A DNA stretch of 64,000 bases from Paracoccus onchidii (GTDB taxonomy: Bacteria; Pseudomonadota; Alphaproteobacteria; Rhodobacterales; Rhodobacteraceae): the NCBI RefSeq assembly GCF_028294535.1, contig NZ_JAQBIE010000002.1, forward strand, positions 186,001 to 250,000, read 5' to 3'. This document shows, one piece after another, positions 1 to 7,986 of the stretch. Each line of letters begins with the position of its first letter. Positions within the stretch are counted from its first letter, which is position 1. A program made the position numbers and the translations under genes. The notes under the pieces are model-generated. The model searched no databases, was not told the origin of the DNA, and worked only from the letters and a program-made list of their open reading frames with translations.

Positions 1-692
1 AATTGCAGCAATACGACCGCGACCGCCACGAAAATGGGCCAGATCGTCGGCAAGACGACACGGCGGTAGATGCGCGGCATCGAAGCTCCGTCGATCTGCG
101 CTGCCTTGATCAGATCGCTGTCGACCGAACGCAACCCCGCCAGGATCAATGCCATCGCGAAACCCGAAGCGTGCCAGATCGCCGTAAACACAACTACATA
201 AAGCGCCATGTCGCGATCGCTGATCCAATCGAATTTCGCGCCGATCCAGCCAAGATCCTTCAGCGCAAGTTCGACCCCGGTTTGCGGGTGAAAGATCCAG
301 CGCCACACCGTTCCGGTCACGATGAAAGACACGGCCAGCGGATACAGAAAAATCGTGCGCCAAAACGCCTCAAAGCGCACCCGCTGGTCGATCAGGATGG
401 CAAGCAATGTGCCCATCGCCAGCGCACCAAGGACATATAAAGTGCCAAAGACAAACAGGTTGGTAAACGCGACTGTCCATCGCTTGGATTGCCACAGCGT
501 GAAATAGGCGTCGAAACCCGAATAGGTCATGTCCGGCAACAAGGTCGACTGGGACAGCGAAATCCAGATCGTCCACAGCGAAAACAGCACGACGTAAATT
601 ACCGACGCAAGAATGGTGGGCACCAGCACCATTTGCGGCGTCATTCCGGCAAGCCGGCGGTATATCGGCACACTGGCCCGTTCGGGCGGCAT
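1..692 (-). CDS. Sugar ABC transporter permease, MalF/UgpA type (3' part missing)
   Basis: This is an inner-membrane permease of a carbohydrate ABC importer (binding-protein-dependent transport family 1). The ATG at 692 follows an AAGGAAAGGA ribosome site. About 230 residues are visible before the window edge. The protein opens with a cytoplasmic stretch and a hydrophobic segment (MVLVPTILASVIYVVLFSLW), typical of the first helix of MalF-type subunits. Further helices follow, then the start of the conserved loop that docks on the ATPase (AALIDGAS-like: AAQIDGASMPRIYRRVVLP). It lies 68 bases after the binding-protein gene in the same direction, so it is the next gene of that operon. The partner permease and ATPase should lie beyond the left edge. 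The family is clear; the substrate is not readable from the sequence. Confidence 0.88.
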   Translation of the reverse strand, partial: MPPERASVPIYRRLAGMTPQMVLVPTILASVIYVVLFSLWTIWISLSQSTLLPDMTYSGFDAYFTLWQSKRWTVAFTNLFVFGTLYVLGALAMGTLLAILIDQRVRFEAFWRTIFLYPLAVSFIVTGTVWRWIFHPQTGVELALKDLGWIGAKFDWISDRDMALYVVVFTAIWHASGFAMALILAGLRSVDSDLIKAAQIDGASMPRIYRRVVLPTIWPIFVAVAVVLLQ

Positions 693-760
693 GGCGAGAT
701 CCTTTCCTTGAGGGTGGGGATGCCCGGCCGCACGCACGCGCGACCGGAGCCATGCCTGGA

Positions 761-2032
761 TCACATCTGCAGTTCGACGGCATCCGCCAACTGGTTCGCG
801 GCCTCTTCAGGCGTGATCGAGTCGTCGGCGACATATTCGGTGATGACTTCCATCATTGCGCCACGGAATTTCTGCAGTACGGTCATGTTATGGGCCATCG
901 AACGCACCAGCGTTCCTTCCTCGACCGAGGCCTGCAGATCGCTCAGGCTTTTTTGTTGACACTGCGTGAACCCGCCCTCGGACAGGTCGACATCGGTGCG
1001 CGACGGGATCGACCCCTTGGCGACATTGAAGGTCACCTGGAATTCCGGCGACATGATCGTCTTGGCCAGAAGCTTTTGACCCTCGACATAGTCGGGCTCG
1101 TTCTGTTTGAACATCACGACGGAATCGGCGTTCAGGATATATCCGGTGCCACCCCAATCAACTGGTGTCTGGTTGCACAGGTAATCCACCCCTTCTTCGA
1201 AGCCGGCCAGGTTGGCCGAAGCGATCGTCCAGTCCCCCATCAGGAAAAACGCCGCCTCGCCGGTCATGGTCATGGTCATCGATTGTTCCCAGGACCGGCC
1301 ATTGATACCATCATCCATGTAGCCGACCATCCTGCGCAGTTGCGCAAAGGCGTCGATCATTCCCTGGCTGCGCATCGCATCGATATCGGCCTCCTGGAAA
1401 GCCTTGCGATACAGGTCGATATCCATCCCATAGACAACGCTGTCAAAGGTGGTGGTATCCGACCAGTCGGCGGCCCCATGGGCGATACAGGTTTTGCCTG
1501 CTTCGACAATCTTGTCGCAAGCCGCGTTGAATTCCGCCCAGGTCGTCGGGACGGCCAAGCCCATTTCGTCCAGCAACTTCTTGGAGCTGTACAACCAGTT
1601 CACGCGGTGAATGTTCATCGGCACCGCGACCCAATGCCCGGTCGGCTTCATGACCGAGATCAATTCGGGGGCGACGACATCATCCCAGCCTTCCGCACTG
1701 GCCAGCTCATCCATATTCGCGGTCTGTCCGGTTTCGTTCCACTCAATGATTTCCGGGCCTTTCAACTGCACTGCCGCAGGGGCATTGCCCGCCACGACAT
1801 CCGAACGCAGCTTGGCCAGCGTATTCGAGGTATGCCCCGAGATCGCCGTCTGCTCCCATGTGCCTCCCGCGGCCTCATACATCTCGCCCAGCTTGGCGAT
1901 GGCCGCCGCCTCGGAGCCTTGCGCCCATTGGTGCATCATGTTGGTCTTGGGTTCTGCAAGCGCCGTTCCCGTATTGGCGATCACGGCCAGCAGGCTGGTT
2001 ACGGCGAGGCCGGTGGTTTTGATTGTTGTCAT
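761..2032 (-). CDS. Extracellular sugar-binding protein (family 1) of the ABC importer
   Basis: A periplasmic solute receptor of 423 residues that would deliver a sugar to the adjacent MalF-type permease. The N-terminus is a Sec signal peptide (K5, hydrophobic core to about residue 22) with probable cleavage after TALA at residues 23-26. The mature protein has the family-1 pattern, including the KMHQWAQGSEAAA-like first strand and a WNETGQTANMDELA segment, as in glucose/maltose-type receptors. The start is supported by an AGGGAGGAA ribosome site just upstream. It is the sixth gene of the leftward operon that begins with the kinase at 6794. The ligand is unknown; the neighbouring enzymes suggest a sugar or sugar acid. 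Confidence 0.9.
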   Translation of the reverse strand: MTTIKTTGLAVTSLLAVIANTGTALAEPKTNMMHQWAQGSEAAAIAKLGEMYEAAGGTWEQTAISGHTSNTLAKLRSDVVAGNAPAAVQLKGPEIIEWNETGQTANMDELASAEGWDDVVAPELISVMKPTGHWVAVPMNIHRVNWLYSSKKLLDEMGLAVPTTWAEFNAACDKIVEAGKTCIAHGAADWSDTTTFDSVVYGMDIDLYRKAFQEADIDAMRSQGMIDAFAQLRRMVGYMDDGINGRSWEQSMTMTMTGEAAFFLMGDWTIASANLAGFEEGVDYLCNQTPVDWGGTGYILNADSVVMFKQNEPDYVEGQKLLAKTIMSPEFQVTFNVAKGSIPSRTDVDLSEGGFTQCQQKSLSDLQASVEEGTLVRSMAHNMTVLQKFRGAMMEVITEYVADDSITPEEAANQLADAVELQM

Positions 2033-2071
2033 GTTTCTTCCTCCCTGATTTGTCGTCTTATTTGGTCGCAG

Positions 2072-2824
2072 TCAGATCGAAATTCCTCCATCGATGCACA
2101 ACGCCTGCCCGTTGATGGCCGCGGCCTCATCACTGGCCAGCATCGCCACCAGTCCCGCCACCTCGTCCACGTGGGTGAAACGCCCGGCCGGCTGTCGATC
2201 GGTAAAGAACCTGAGCGCGGCTTCGTGACTTCCCAGTTGCGGCACCAACTCTTCGATCCGCTGCCGCAACGAAGGGGTGTCGACGGTTCCGGGGCACACA
2301 GCGTTGAACCGGATTCCTTGCGAAAGATAATCCGCGGCACAGGCCTTGATCAGCCCGATGACGCCGCCCTTGGCGGCACAATAGGCCGCACGACGTGGAA
2401 AACCACGCAGCGACGATGCCACCGATGCAATGGCGATGACACTGCCACCCCGTTCCCCGATGCGCGGCACGGCCTCGGACAACAGCAGATAGGCACTGTC
2501 CAGGGTGATTTGCATGCTTTTGCGCCAATCATCGGGGCTGCATTCCACAATGGTCCCCTGATGCACCCAACCTGCCGCGTGCACGACGATGTCGATATGC
2601 GCGATGTCCGAAATCCAATCGCGAACCGCGCTGCCATCACTGGCATCGACGACCGTGGTCGAGGCCACCTCCAGATCCCGCAGGAGCGCATCATTGATGT
2701 CGCTGGCATGCACCACAGCGCCCTCGGCTGTCAGGTGTTCCGCCACGGCCCGCCCGATGCCTTGCCCGGCTGCGGTGACGACGGCGACGCGTCCCGACAA
2801 TCTGCCTTGTTCAGCCTTGGCCAT
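2072..2824 (-). CDS. Short-chain dehydrogenase/reductase, possibly 2-keto-3-deoxy-sugar-acid dehydrogenase
   Basis: A classical SDR of 250 residues. The NAD(P)-binding glycine motif TAAGQGIG is near residue 17, the catalytic serine is in the SVASS strand, and the catalytic pair is YCAAKGG. The C-terminus ends in the usual IDGG motif. An acidic residue after the second strand (ASDIND) suggests NAD preference. The general form resembles the SDRs that oxidise 2-keto-3-deoxy-L-fuconate in L-fucose and L-rhamnose type II pathways. The nearby fumarylacetoacetase-family hydrolase fits, because such hydrolases cleave the 2,4-diketo product. An AGGAGG ribosome site precedes the ATG, and 38 bases separate it from the upstream SDR gene. 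The substrate assignment is inference from context. Confidence 0.85.
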   Translation of the reverse strand: MAKAEQGRLSGRVAVVTAAGQGIGRAVAEHLTAEGAVVHASDINDALLRDLEVASTTVVDASDGSAVRDWISDIAHIDIVVHAAGWVHQGTIVECSPDDWRKSMQITLDSAYLLLSEAVPRIGERGGSVIAIASVASSLRGFPRRAAYCAAKGGVIGLIKACAADYLSQGIRFNAVCPGTVDTPSLRQRIEELVPQLGSHEAALRFFTDRQPAGRFTHVDEVAGLVAMLASDEAAAINGQALCIDGGISI

Positions 2825-2862
2825 CCTGTGCCTCCTGTATCTTCGCGCTATCCATGATCACC

Positions 2863-3612
2863 TCAATAGGTTGCGCGCCCGCCAGACAGGTCGAATACCG
2901 CACCCGTGGTGAAGGAATTTTCTGCCGAGGCGATCCACAGAACCATCGAGGCCACCTCATCAACCGTGACGAAACGACCGCGGGGAATCTTGCCGCGCAT
3001 ATATTCGATGAACTCGGCGGAAACCTGTTCGAGTATGCGTGTTTGCGCCGTTGCCGGCGTGATGCAGTTCACCGCGATGTCATATTGCGACATTTCCTTG
3101 CCGAGCGATTTGGTCATCGCGATGACCGCAGCCTTGGACGAGGAATAGGCCGAAGCGTTGGGGTTGCCTTCCTTGCCCGCAATCGACGCGATGTTCACGA
3201 TCCGGCCATAGCCCCGCGCGACCATGCCCGGAATGACCGCGCGGCATGTGTGAAACGTGCCGTCGACATTCACCGCCTGCACCTTGCGCCACATATCCAC
3301 CGGGTATTCGGCCAGCGGTGCCGCCGGTCCGGCGATACCGGCACTGTTTATCAGGACATCAATCAGACCAAAGCGTTCTTCGGTCGCCTGCGCTGCCGCC
3401 AGCACATTGTCCAGGTCGCTGACATCTGTCTGAACCAACAGCACCTGATCCGACGGCAGCCCGGTCACACGGGCCTCAGGTGCAGAGATATCCATATCCC
3501 AGATCGCGACCCGCGCACCGGATTGCGCAAGACGTTCGACAACAGCGGCCCCAATTCCGTTTGCACCACCGGTAACGACAGCGACGCGGTCCTTGAAATC
3601 ATAGCTGTTCAT
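2863..3612 (-). CDS. Short-chain dehydrogenase/reductase (sugar dehydrogenase-like)
   Basis: A second classical SDR of 249 residues, distinct from its neighbour. It shows the TGGANGIG cofactor motif (about residues 15-22), an aspartate after strand 2 (WDMDIS) that favours NAD, the NSAG motif, the catalytic serine in NIASIAG and the YSSSKAA catalytic pair. Its start overlaps the end of the hydrolase gene by four bases (ATGA), so the two are translationally coupled. A plausible role is an oxidation step on the sugar or keto-deoxy acid handled by this operon, either aldose to lactone or oxidation of the dehydrated acid. The sequence alone cannot separate these. Confidence 0.85.
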   Translation of the reverse strand: MNSYDFKDRVAVVTGGANGIGAAVVERLAQSGARVAIWDMDISAPEARVTGLPSDQVLLVQTDVSDLDNVLAAAQATEERFGLIDVLINSAGIAGPAAPLAEYPVDMWRKVQAVNVDGTFHTCRAVIPGMVARGYGRIVNIASIAGKEGNPNASAYSSSKAAVIAMTKSLGKEMSQYDIAVNCITPATAQTRILEQVSAEFIEYMRGKIPRGRFVTVDEVASMVLWIASAENSFTTGAVFDLSGGRATY

Positions 3613-4472
3613 GATTTCGCATCCGCAGCATGAACAACTGTCTGGTTCTGTTCGCCCAACCCATCGATGGACAGCCGCACCTTGTCACCGGGCTGCAACC
3701 ACACCTGCGGTTTCATCCCGGCACCGACACCGGGGGGCGTTCCCGTGCAGATCAGGTCTCCGGGCAGAAGCTGGCAAAATTCGCTCATGTAGGAGACGAT
3801 GGTGGGCACATCGAAGATCATCTTGGCGGTCGAGCCGGTCTGCATCCGTTGCCCGTTCACATCGAGCAACATATCCAGATCGTCAAAATTCCCGATTGCA
3901 TCCGGCGTGACCAGAACCGGACCCGTAGGGCAGAAGTTGGGATAGCTTTTGCCCTTGACCCATTGCCCGCCCCGTTCCAGTTGCCAGGCGCGTTCGGAAA
4001 GATCGTTGACCAGCACAAGGCCCGCGACATGATCCATGGCCCGTTCGCGATCAACATCCAGAGCCGCGGTTCCAATCACGATACCCAGCTCGACTTCCCA
4101 ATCCAGTTTGGTCATCTTCGCCGAATACAGGATCGGATCATTCGGCCCGCAATAAGTCGCCGAAGATTTGTTGAACAGGATCGGTTCCGACGGAATTTCC
4201 ATGCCGGCCTCGGCGGCATGATCGGAATAGTTCAGGCCCACGCACCAGATATTTCGAGGTTGCGCCACAGGCGGCGCGATCCGGCGTCCACCGGCATCGA
4301 CGACCGGCAAGGATGACAGGTCCGTGGCTCGCAGCCTTACGAACAGATCGGCAGAGATCGTCTCGGGGGTGAAATCGTCAACTATGCCGCTGACATCGCG
4401 CAAGGCACCATCATCATCGACAATGCAAGGGGTCTTGGCCGCATGGCGATCACCCAGACGCATAAGTTTCAT
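3609..4472 (-). CDS. Fumarylacetoacetase-family hydrolase, probably a 2,4-diketo-3-deoxy-acid hydrolase
   Basis: A 287-residue FAH-fold enzyme. The metal-binding Glu-x-Glu signature appears in LDWEVELGIVIG, followed by VNDLSERAWQ and the KGKSYPNFCPTGP segment, and the C-terminal CTGTPPGVGAG loop. This matches the subgroup containing 2,4-diketo-3-deoxy-L-fuconate and -L-rhamnonate hydrolases and related ureidoglycolate lyase-like proteins, which split a 2,4-diketo acid into pyruvate and a short acid. I chose the ATG at 4472 because GGAG lies nine bases upstream and it begins four bases after the enolase stop. A longer reading back to 4538 would overlap the enolase gene. Together with two dehydrogenases and an enolase-family protein it suggests a dehydrate, oxidise, cleave route. 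Confidence 0.85.
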   Translation of the reverse strand: MKLMRLGDRHAAKTPCIVDDDGALRDVSGIVDDFTPETISADLFVRLRATDLSSLPVVDAGGRRIAPPVAQPRNIWCVGLNYSDHAAEAGMEIPSEPILFNKSSATYCGPNDPILYSAKMTKLDWEVELGIVIGTAALDVDRERAMDHVAGLVLVNDLSERAWQLERGGQWVKGKSYPNFCPTGPVLVTPDAIGNFDDLDMLLDVNGQRMQTGSTAKMIFDVPTIVSYMSEFCQLLPGDLICTGTPPGVGAGMKPQVWLQPGDKVRLSIDGLGEQNQTVVHAADAKS

Positions 4473-4476
4473 CTTG

Positions 4477-5781
4477 TCATACTCCGCTTTGTTGCCAGGC
4501 GTTCCCCAAGGGGGCTCCGCCGACGAATTTTCCGGCATCGGGATCTTCGCTGATCCGCAACACCTCGTTCCATTTTGCCATCCGCTCGGAACGGGTCATC
4601 GACCCGACCTTCAACTGTCCAGCGCCAAGCCCGACAGACATATGTGCGATCGAGACATCCTCGGTTTCCCCCGAACGCGCGGACACGATGCAGCGGTATC
4701 CAGATGTCTCGGCCGCCTGCATTGTTTCAAGGCTTTCGCTGACGGTTCCTGCCTGATTGACCTTGATCAGAACGGCGTTGCAGGCCCCTTCCCGCGCCGC
4801 GTGATTCAGCAGCGCCGCATTGGTCACCAGATAATCGTCGCCAATGACTTGCAGCCTTGAACCGAAACGCCGGGTGAACTCGATCATGCCCGCGGTGTCA
4901 TCCTCGGCCAAGGGGTCTTCGATCGACGCGATTGCGTAATCGTCTATCCAGCGGGCCAGCAGGTCGATCATTCCACCCGTGTCCATCTTTCGCTGATCCA
5001 GTGCCAGTTGATATTGACCGTCGTTCCCGAATTCAGATGCCGCGATATCGAGCGAGACAACCACCCGCCGACCCGGTGTTTCGCCGGCCAGCTCTATCGC
5101 CTGTATCAGGGTTTCCAAGGCCTGCTCGTTACTGTCAAAGGACGGCCACCAGCCGCCTTCATCCGCGACACCGGCGCGCCGCCCCTGCCGGGCCATCAAC
5201 GATCCCGCCGCCGCATGGATTTCAGAGCTGATTTCAATAGCTTCGGCAAAATCATTCGCGCCGGGAACCATGACCATGAAATCCTGAATGTCGACACGTC
5301 GTCCGGCATGGGCGCCACCGCCGAAAATCTGGATCTCGGGCAAGGGGATACTTGCCTGGCGCCCGGTGATCCGCGACAGGTATCGCCACAAGGGGACCCC
5401 CTCGGCTGCGGCTGCCGCGTGGATCGCCGCCAAAGATGTCGCCACCAGCGCGTTTCCGCCCAGATGGGATTTCAGCTCGGTTCCGTCCTGCTCGATCATG
5501 GCGCTGTCAAGGCCTTGCTGATCGCGCACATCGCGTCCCGTCAGCAATGGCCCAATCTCGGTATTGACCGCGGCCAATGCACGCGACACATCCATTCCGC
5601 CAAGCCGCTTGCCGCCGTCACGCAGATCCAGGGCTTCGCGGCTGCCACGGGATGCCCCCGCAGGGGCAATCGCACGTCCGACCGCCCCACCTTGCAGGGT
5701 GATTTCGGTTTCGACAGTCGGCCGCCCCCGGCTGTCCCAGACGCGTCGGGCATGCAAATTCCTGATATCAAACTGGCTCAT
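4477..5781 (-). CDS. Divergent enolase paralogue (enolase-family dehydratase)
   Basis: This is a full-length 434-residue member of the true enolase family, not of the mandelate racemase subgroup. The metal ligands D245, E288 and D315, the catalytic lysine K340 (LIKVNQ), the acid E208 (DEGG), H158, K391 and the phosphate-contacting R369-S370 of the RSGETED motif are all present. Positions that are nearly invariant in glycolytic enolases differ. The first substrate loop reads PAGASRG instead of PSGASTG. The QEFM glutamate is D167. The histidine of SHRSGETED is A368. These changes line the substrate pocket, so a larger substrate than 2-phosphoglycerate is plausible. It overlaps the kinase gene by four bases. 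A backup glycolytic enolase is a less likely alternative given the context. Confidence 0.87.
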   Translation of the reverse strand: MSQFDIRNLHARRVWDSRGRPTVETEITLQGGAVGRAIAPAGASRGSREALDLRDGGKRLGGMDVSRALAAVNTEIGPLLTGRDVRDQQGLDSAMIEQDGTELKSHLGGNALVATSLAAIHAAAAAEGVPLWRYLSRITGRQASIPLPEIQIFGGGAHAGRRVDIQDFMVMVPGANDFAEAIEISSEIHAAAGSLMARQGRRAGVADEGGWWPSFDSNEQALETLIQAIELAGETPGRRVVVSLDIAASEFGNDGQYQLALDQRKMDTGGMIDLLARWIDDYAIASIEDPLAEDDTAGMIEFTRRFGSRLQVIGDDYLVTNAALLNHAAREGACNAVLIKVNQAGTVSESLETMQAAETSGYRCIVSARSGETEDVSIAHMSVGLGAGQLKVGSMTRSERMAKWNEVLRISEDPDAGKFVGGAPLGNAWQQSGV

Positions 5782-6794
5782 ATATTGTTCCGTTCTTTAA
5801 GAAACCCCGCCGCGACCTCGTCCAGATTGCCCGGACCGGCATTCAGCAAGGCAAGGGCGATGCGGCGCACATGATCGCGTGCTGCGTCATCCAGATATTC
5901 GACCGGCGATTTGCCATCGACACGGGCCAGGAACAGCGCCGGCAGCAGCGCCGCAACGCGTGCCTCGAACTGGTCCGGGTTTTCCCAGTCGACAAAGGGT
6001 AGGTAGCTGTCTCGAAATTCCGTGAGCCGGGCGATCAGATCCGGTGCGGATTGTGGAAGGTGAACCGCCTTCAACATCAGGTGGTTCAGGCAGAATGCCA
6101 CGTCGAAACATGGATCCCCCATTGTGGCACATTCCGCATCCAGAATGACGGGTGCGCCGTTGCGCAACATGATGTTCTTTGGGCTGACATCGCCGTGAAT
6201 CAATGCGATCGATGCGCTGTAAAGCATATCGGCAAGCCCTTGCAGTTTCTCCGCTAGCTGAGGATGGCGCGTCGCTGTGAACAGCAGATACGGCTCGATC
6301 CGCAAAGCGCGGAAATCATCGTGATTCTGAAACGCGGATGTATCGAAACCGGGCTTGGCAGATGCGTTGTGAATCCGCCCCAACAAGGTGGCAACGGCGG
6401 CGGCCTCGCCCCGCTCGGGTCGTTCTGCCAGCAACGCGTCCTTCCAGAGATAGGTGTCCTCTCCGGTCAGAAATTCCATCGCGAAGCCGTGCATATCCTC
6501 GGACCGGCCATAGAGTTTTGGCGCGTTTTCAGGCGCGATTCCATGTACATAGGACAGCCATTCGAACTCGGCGCGATTGCGATGCACAGGGGCCAGCCAT
6601 TCGGCCTGAACACGCAGCTTGGGCAAGGCGAATTTCGCGCATAGGCGCAGTTCCGCGACCCGAACCTCGGCGATGTCCGAAGCGACGCCCCCGGTCAGCG
6701 GGCGCACCAGCGTCACCTGATCCGGATGCCCCAGATCCAGCGCCTGTATCAGTGCCGTGCAGCGTTCAGTCAGATTCAAATTTCCTGCCCCCAA
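5778..6794 (-). CDS. APH/choline-kinase-fold small-molecule kinase
   Basis: A 338-residue phosphotransferase of the aminoglycoside phosphotransferase/methylthioribose kinase-like fold. Brenner's motif is LIHGDVSPKNIM (catalytic aspartate in HGD, metal asparagine six residues on), followed by ILDAEC, where the acidic metal ligand sits. The N-terminal LTGGVASDI corresponds to the nucleotide loop. It is the first gene of the leftward operon and overlaps the enolase paralogue by four bases. No ATG is available near the start. A stop lies two codons before the TTG at 6794, so translation begins at this TTG or at a nearby TTG/CTG such as 6779. Context suggests that it phosphorylates the imported sugar or derived acid. 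Aminoglycoside resistance is unlikely. Confidence 0.82.
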   Translation of the reverse strand: MGAGNLNLTERCTALIQALDLGHPDQVTLVRPLTGGVASDIAEVRVAELRLCAKFALPKLRVQAEWLAPVHRNRAEFEWLSYVHGIAPENAPKLYGRSEDMHGFAMEFLTGEDTYLWKDALLAERPERGEAAAVATLLGRIHNASAKPGFDTSAFQNHDDFRALRIEPYLLFTATRHPQLAEKLQGLADMLYSASIALIHGDVSPKNIMLRNGAPVILDAECATMGDPCFDVAFCLNHLMLKAVHLPQSAPDLIARLTEFRDSYLPFVDWENPDQFEARVAALLPALFLARVDGKSPVEYLDDAARDHVRRIALALLNAGPGNLDEVAAGFLKERNNI

Positions 6795-6818
6795 TCGTCA
6801 AACTGGATCAACCGCCAG

Positions 6819-6832
6819 TGTTCACGTGAACA
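6819..6832. promoter_or_regulatory. Perfect 14-bp palindrome, likely LacI-family operator
   Basis: The sequence TGTTCACGTGAACA is a perfect palindrome with a central CG, the symmetry typical of LacI-family operators. It lies 24 bases upstream of the leftward kinase gene and about 125 bases upstream of the rightward LacI-type gene. One site could control both promoters. The assignment to this regulator is inference from position and symmetry. Confidence 0.7.
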
Positions 6833-6956
6833 ATAAGTGTTGCAGAAAGTTCCTGTCAACGCTTTACTTGGAAAAATCCCGACGACTTGTGTCGTGGCAC
6901 TTGCCTCTGTGGGCGGATCACCGCATTTGCGCGCAGAACAACCGGTAGGAGACAGA

Positions 6957-7952
6957 ATGTCCAAGCGTGTGACGATCAAATCCATCGCAAAAGACCTTGG
7001 CATTTCACATATGACGGTCTCTCGCGCATTGTCGGACCATCCCAACGTGCATGCCGAAACACGCGAGGCAATCCAGACCCGCGCCCGCGAACTGGGCTAT
7101 GTCAAAAGCGCCGCGGCCCGCGCCATGCGCGGAGAGGAAACGCAAATCGTCGGGTTGCTGCTGCCAAATATCGTGAATGAGTTTTATGCGCGCTTTGCCA
7201 ATACATTAGCCAAGGCATGTGGTGAAAACGGGCTGCATCTGATCATCCACCTGACCGATGACGACCCACAGGCCGAGGCCAGCGCGATTGCCCGCCTGCA
7301 CGAAGTCCAGGCCATGGCGGCCGTCATGGTTCCCGCACCGTCACCCAAAGCACCGCCTGCCCGCCCGTCCATCGCGATGCGGCAGGTTCAGCTGATCCGC
7401 CAGCGGGAAGACGGCGAACCGGCCCCTGCCATATTGGTCGATGACCAGGCGGCGATCGTTCAGGCCGTTCAACATCTGGCCAGAAAGGGCCATGAACGCA
7501 TCGGTTATATCGGTGCCCATGATCACCTGTCCTCGGGGCGGAACCGACTTGCTGCCTTTCGTCAGGGGATCTGCACCGCCGACCTTGACGAATACCCGGA
7601 CCTGATCTGCACCGGCGCCCCCAATTTCACGACCGGCCGCGAACAAGGCCGCCGCATCCTGCGCCCTTCCGGTGCGACGGCGGTGATTTGCGGCGGGTTC
7701 GAAATATCCAACGGGGCATTGAATGCCTTCATGGATCTTGCCCCTGCAGCCCGATCCGAAACCGCATTTGTCGGTTATGGGGATCCGTCCTTCTACACCT
7801 GGCTGAATGGCGGGCTTTCTACCATTGCGGTCCCGGTGGACCGGTTGGCGCATCAGACACTGGCGATCCTGAAGGACAAGGATCACGATGCCGCCGCATG
7901 CCATCGCTTTGCGGCAAGATTCGTGGATCGAGGCCCCGCAGTGCAGCCCTGA
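6957..7952 (+). CDS. LacI-family transcriptional regulator
   Basis: A 331-residue repressor with the standard layout. The N-terminal helix-turn-helix is VTIKSIAKDLGISHMTVSRAL at about residues 5-25, followed by the hinge helix region and a periplasmic-binding-protein-like effector domain (IVGLLLPNIVNEFYA onward). The ATG at 6957 follows GGTAGGAG. An in-frame extension upstream to 6837 would run through the promoter region and is rejected. The gene is divergent from the kinase-enolase operon, with the 14-bp palindrome between them, so it is the probable local regulator. Its effector is probably the imported sugar or an intermediate. The first strand of the effector domain is normal, but the ligand cannot be read. 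Confidence 0.92.
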   Translation: MSKRVTIKSIAKDLGISHMTVSRALSDHPNVHAETREAIQTRARELGYVKSAAARAMRGEETQIVGLLLPNIVNEFYARFANTLAKACGENGLHLIIHLTDDDPQAEASAIARLHEVQAMAAVMVPAPSPKAPPARPSIAMRQVQLIRQREDGEPAPAILVDDQAAIVQAVQHLARKGHERIGYIGAHDHLSSGRNRLAAFRQGICTADLDEYPDLICTGAPNFTTGREQGRRILRPSGATAVICGGFEISNGALNAFMDLAPAARSETAFVGYGDPSFYTWLNGGLSTIAVPVDRLAHQTLAILKDKDHDAAACHRFAARFVDRGPAVQP

Positions 7953-7986
7953 CCGGAAGAGGTGCTTCGTTCAAGAACCCGAACGG

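Noticed and set aside
752-2857. 701-codon open frame on the plus strand opposite the binding protein and SDR
   Set aside because: It is antisense to two clear genes and arises from their GC-rich third positions; the translation is rich in Arg, His and Gly and shows no motif.
2863-3612. 3-oxoacyl-ACP reductase (FabG) assignment for the SDR
   Set aside because: The general SDR pattern fits FabG loosely, but the operon holds only sugar-type enzymes and no fatty acid genes.
5778-6794. Antibiotic resistance (aminoglycoside phosphotransferase)
   Set aside because: The fold is shared, but the gene is coupled to a sugar-catabolic operon and the motifs are equally those of metabolite kinases.
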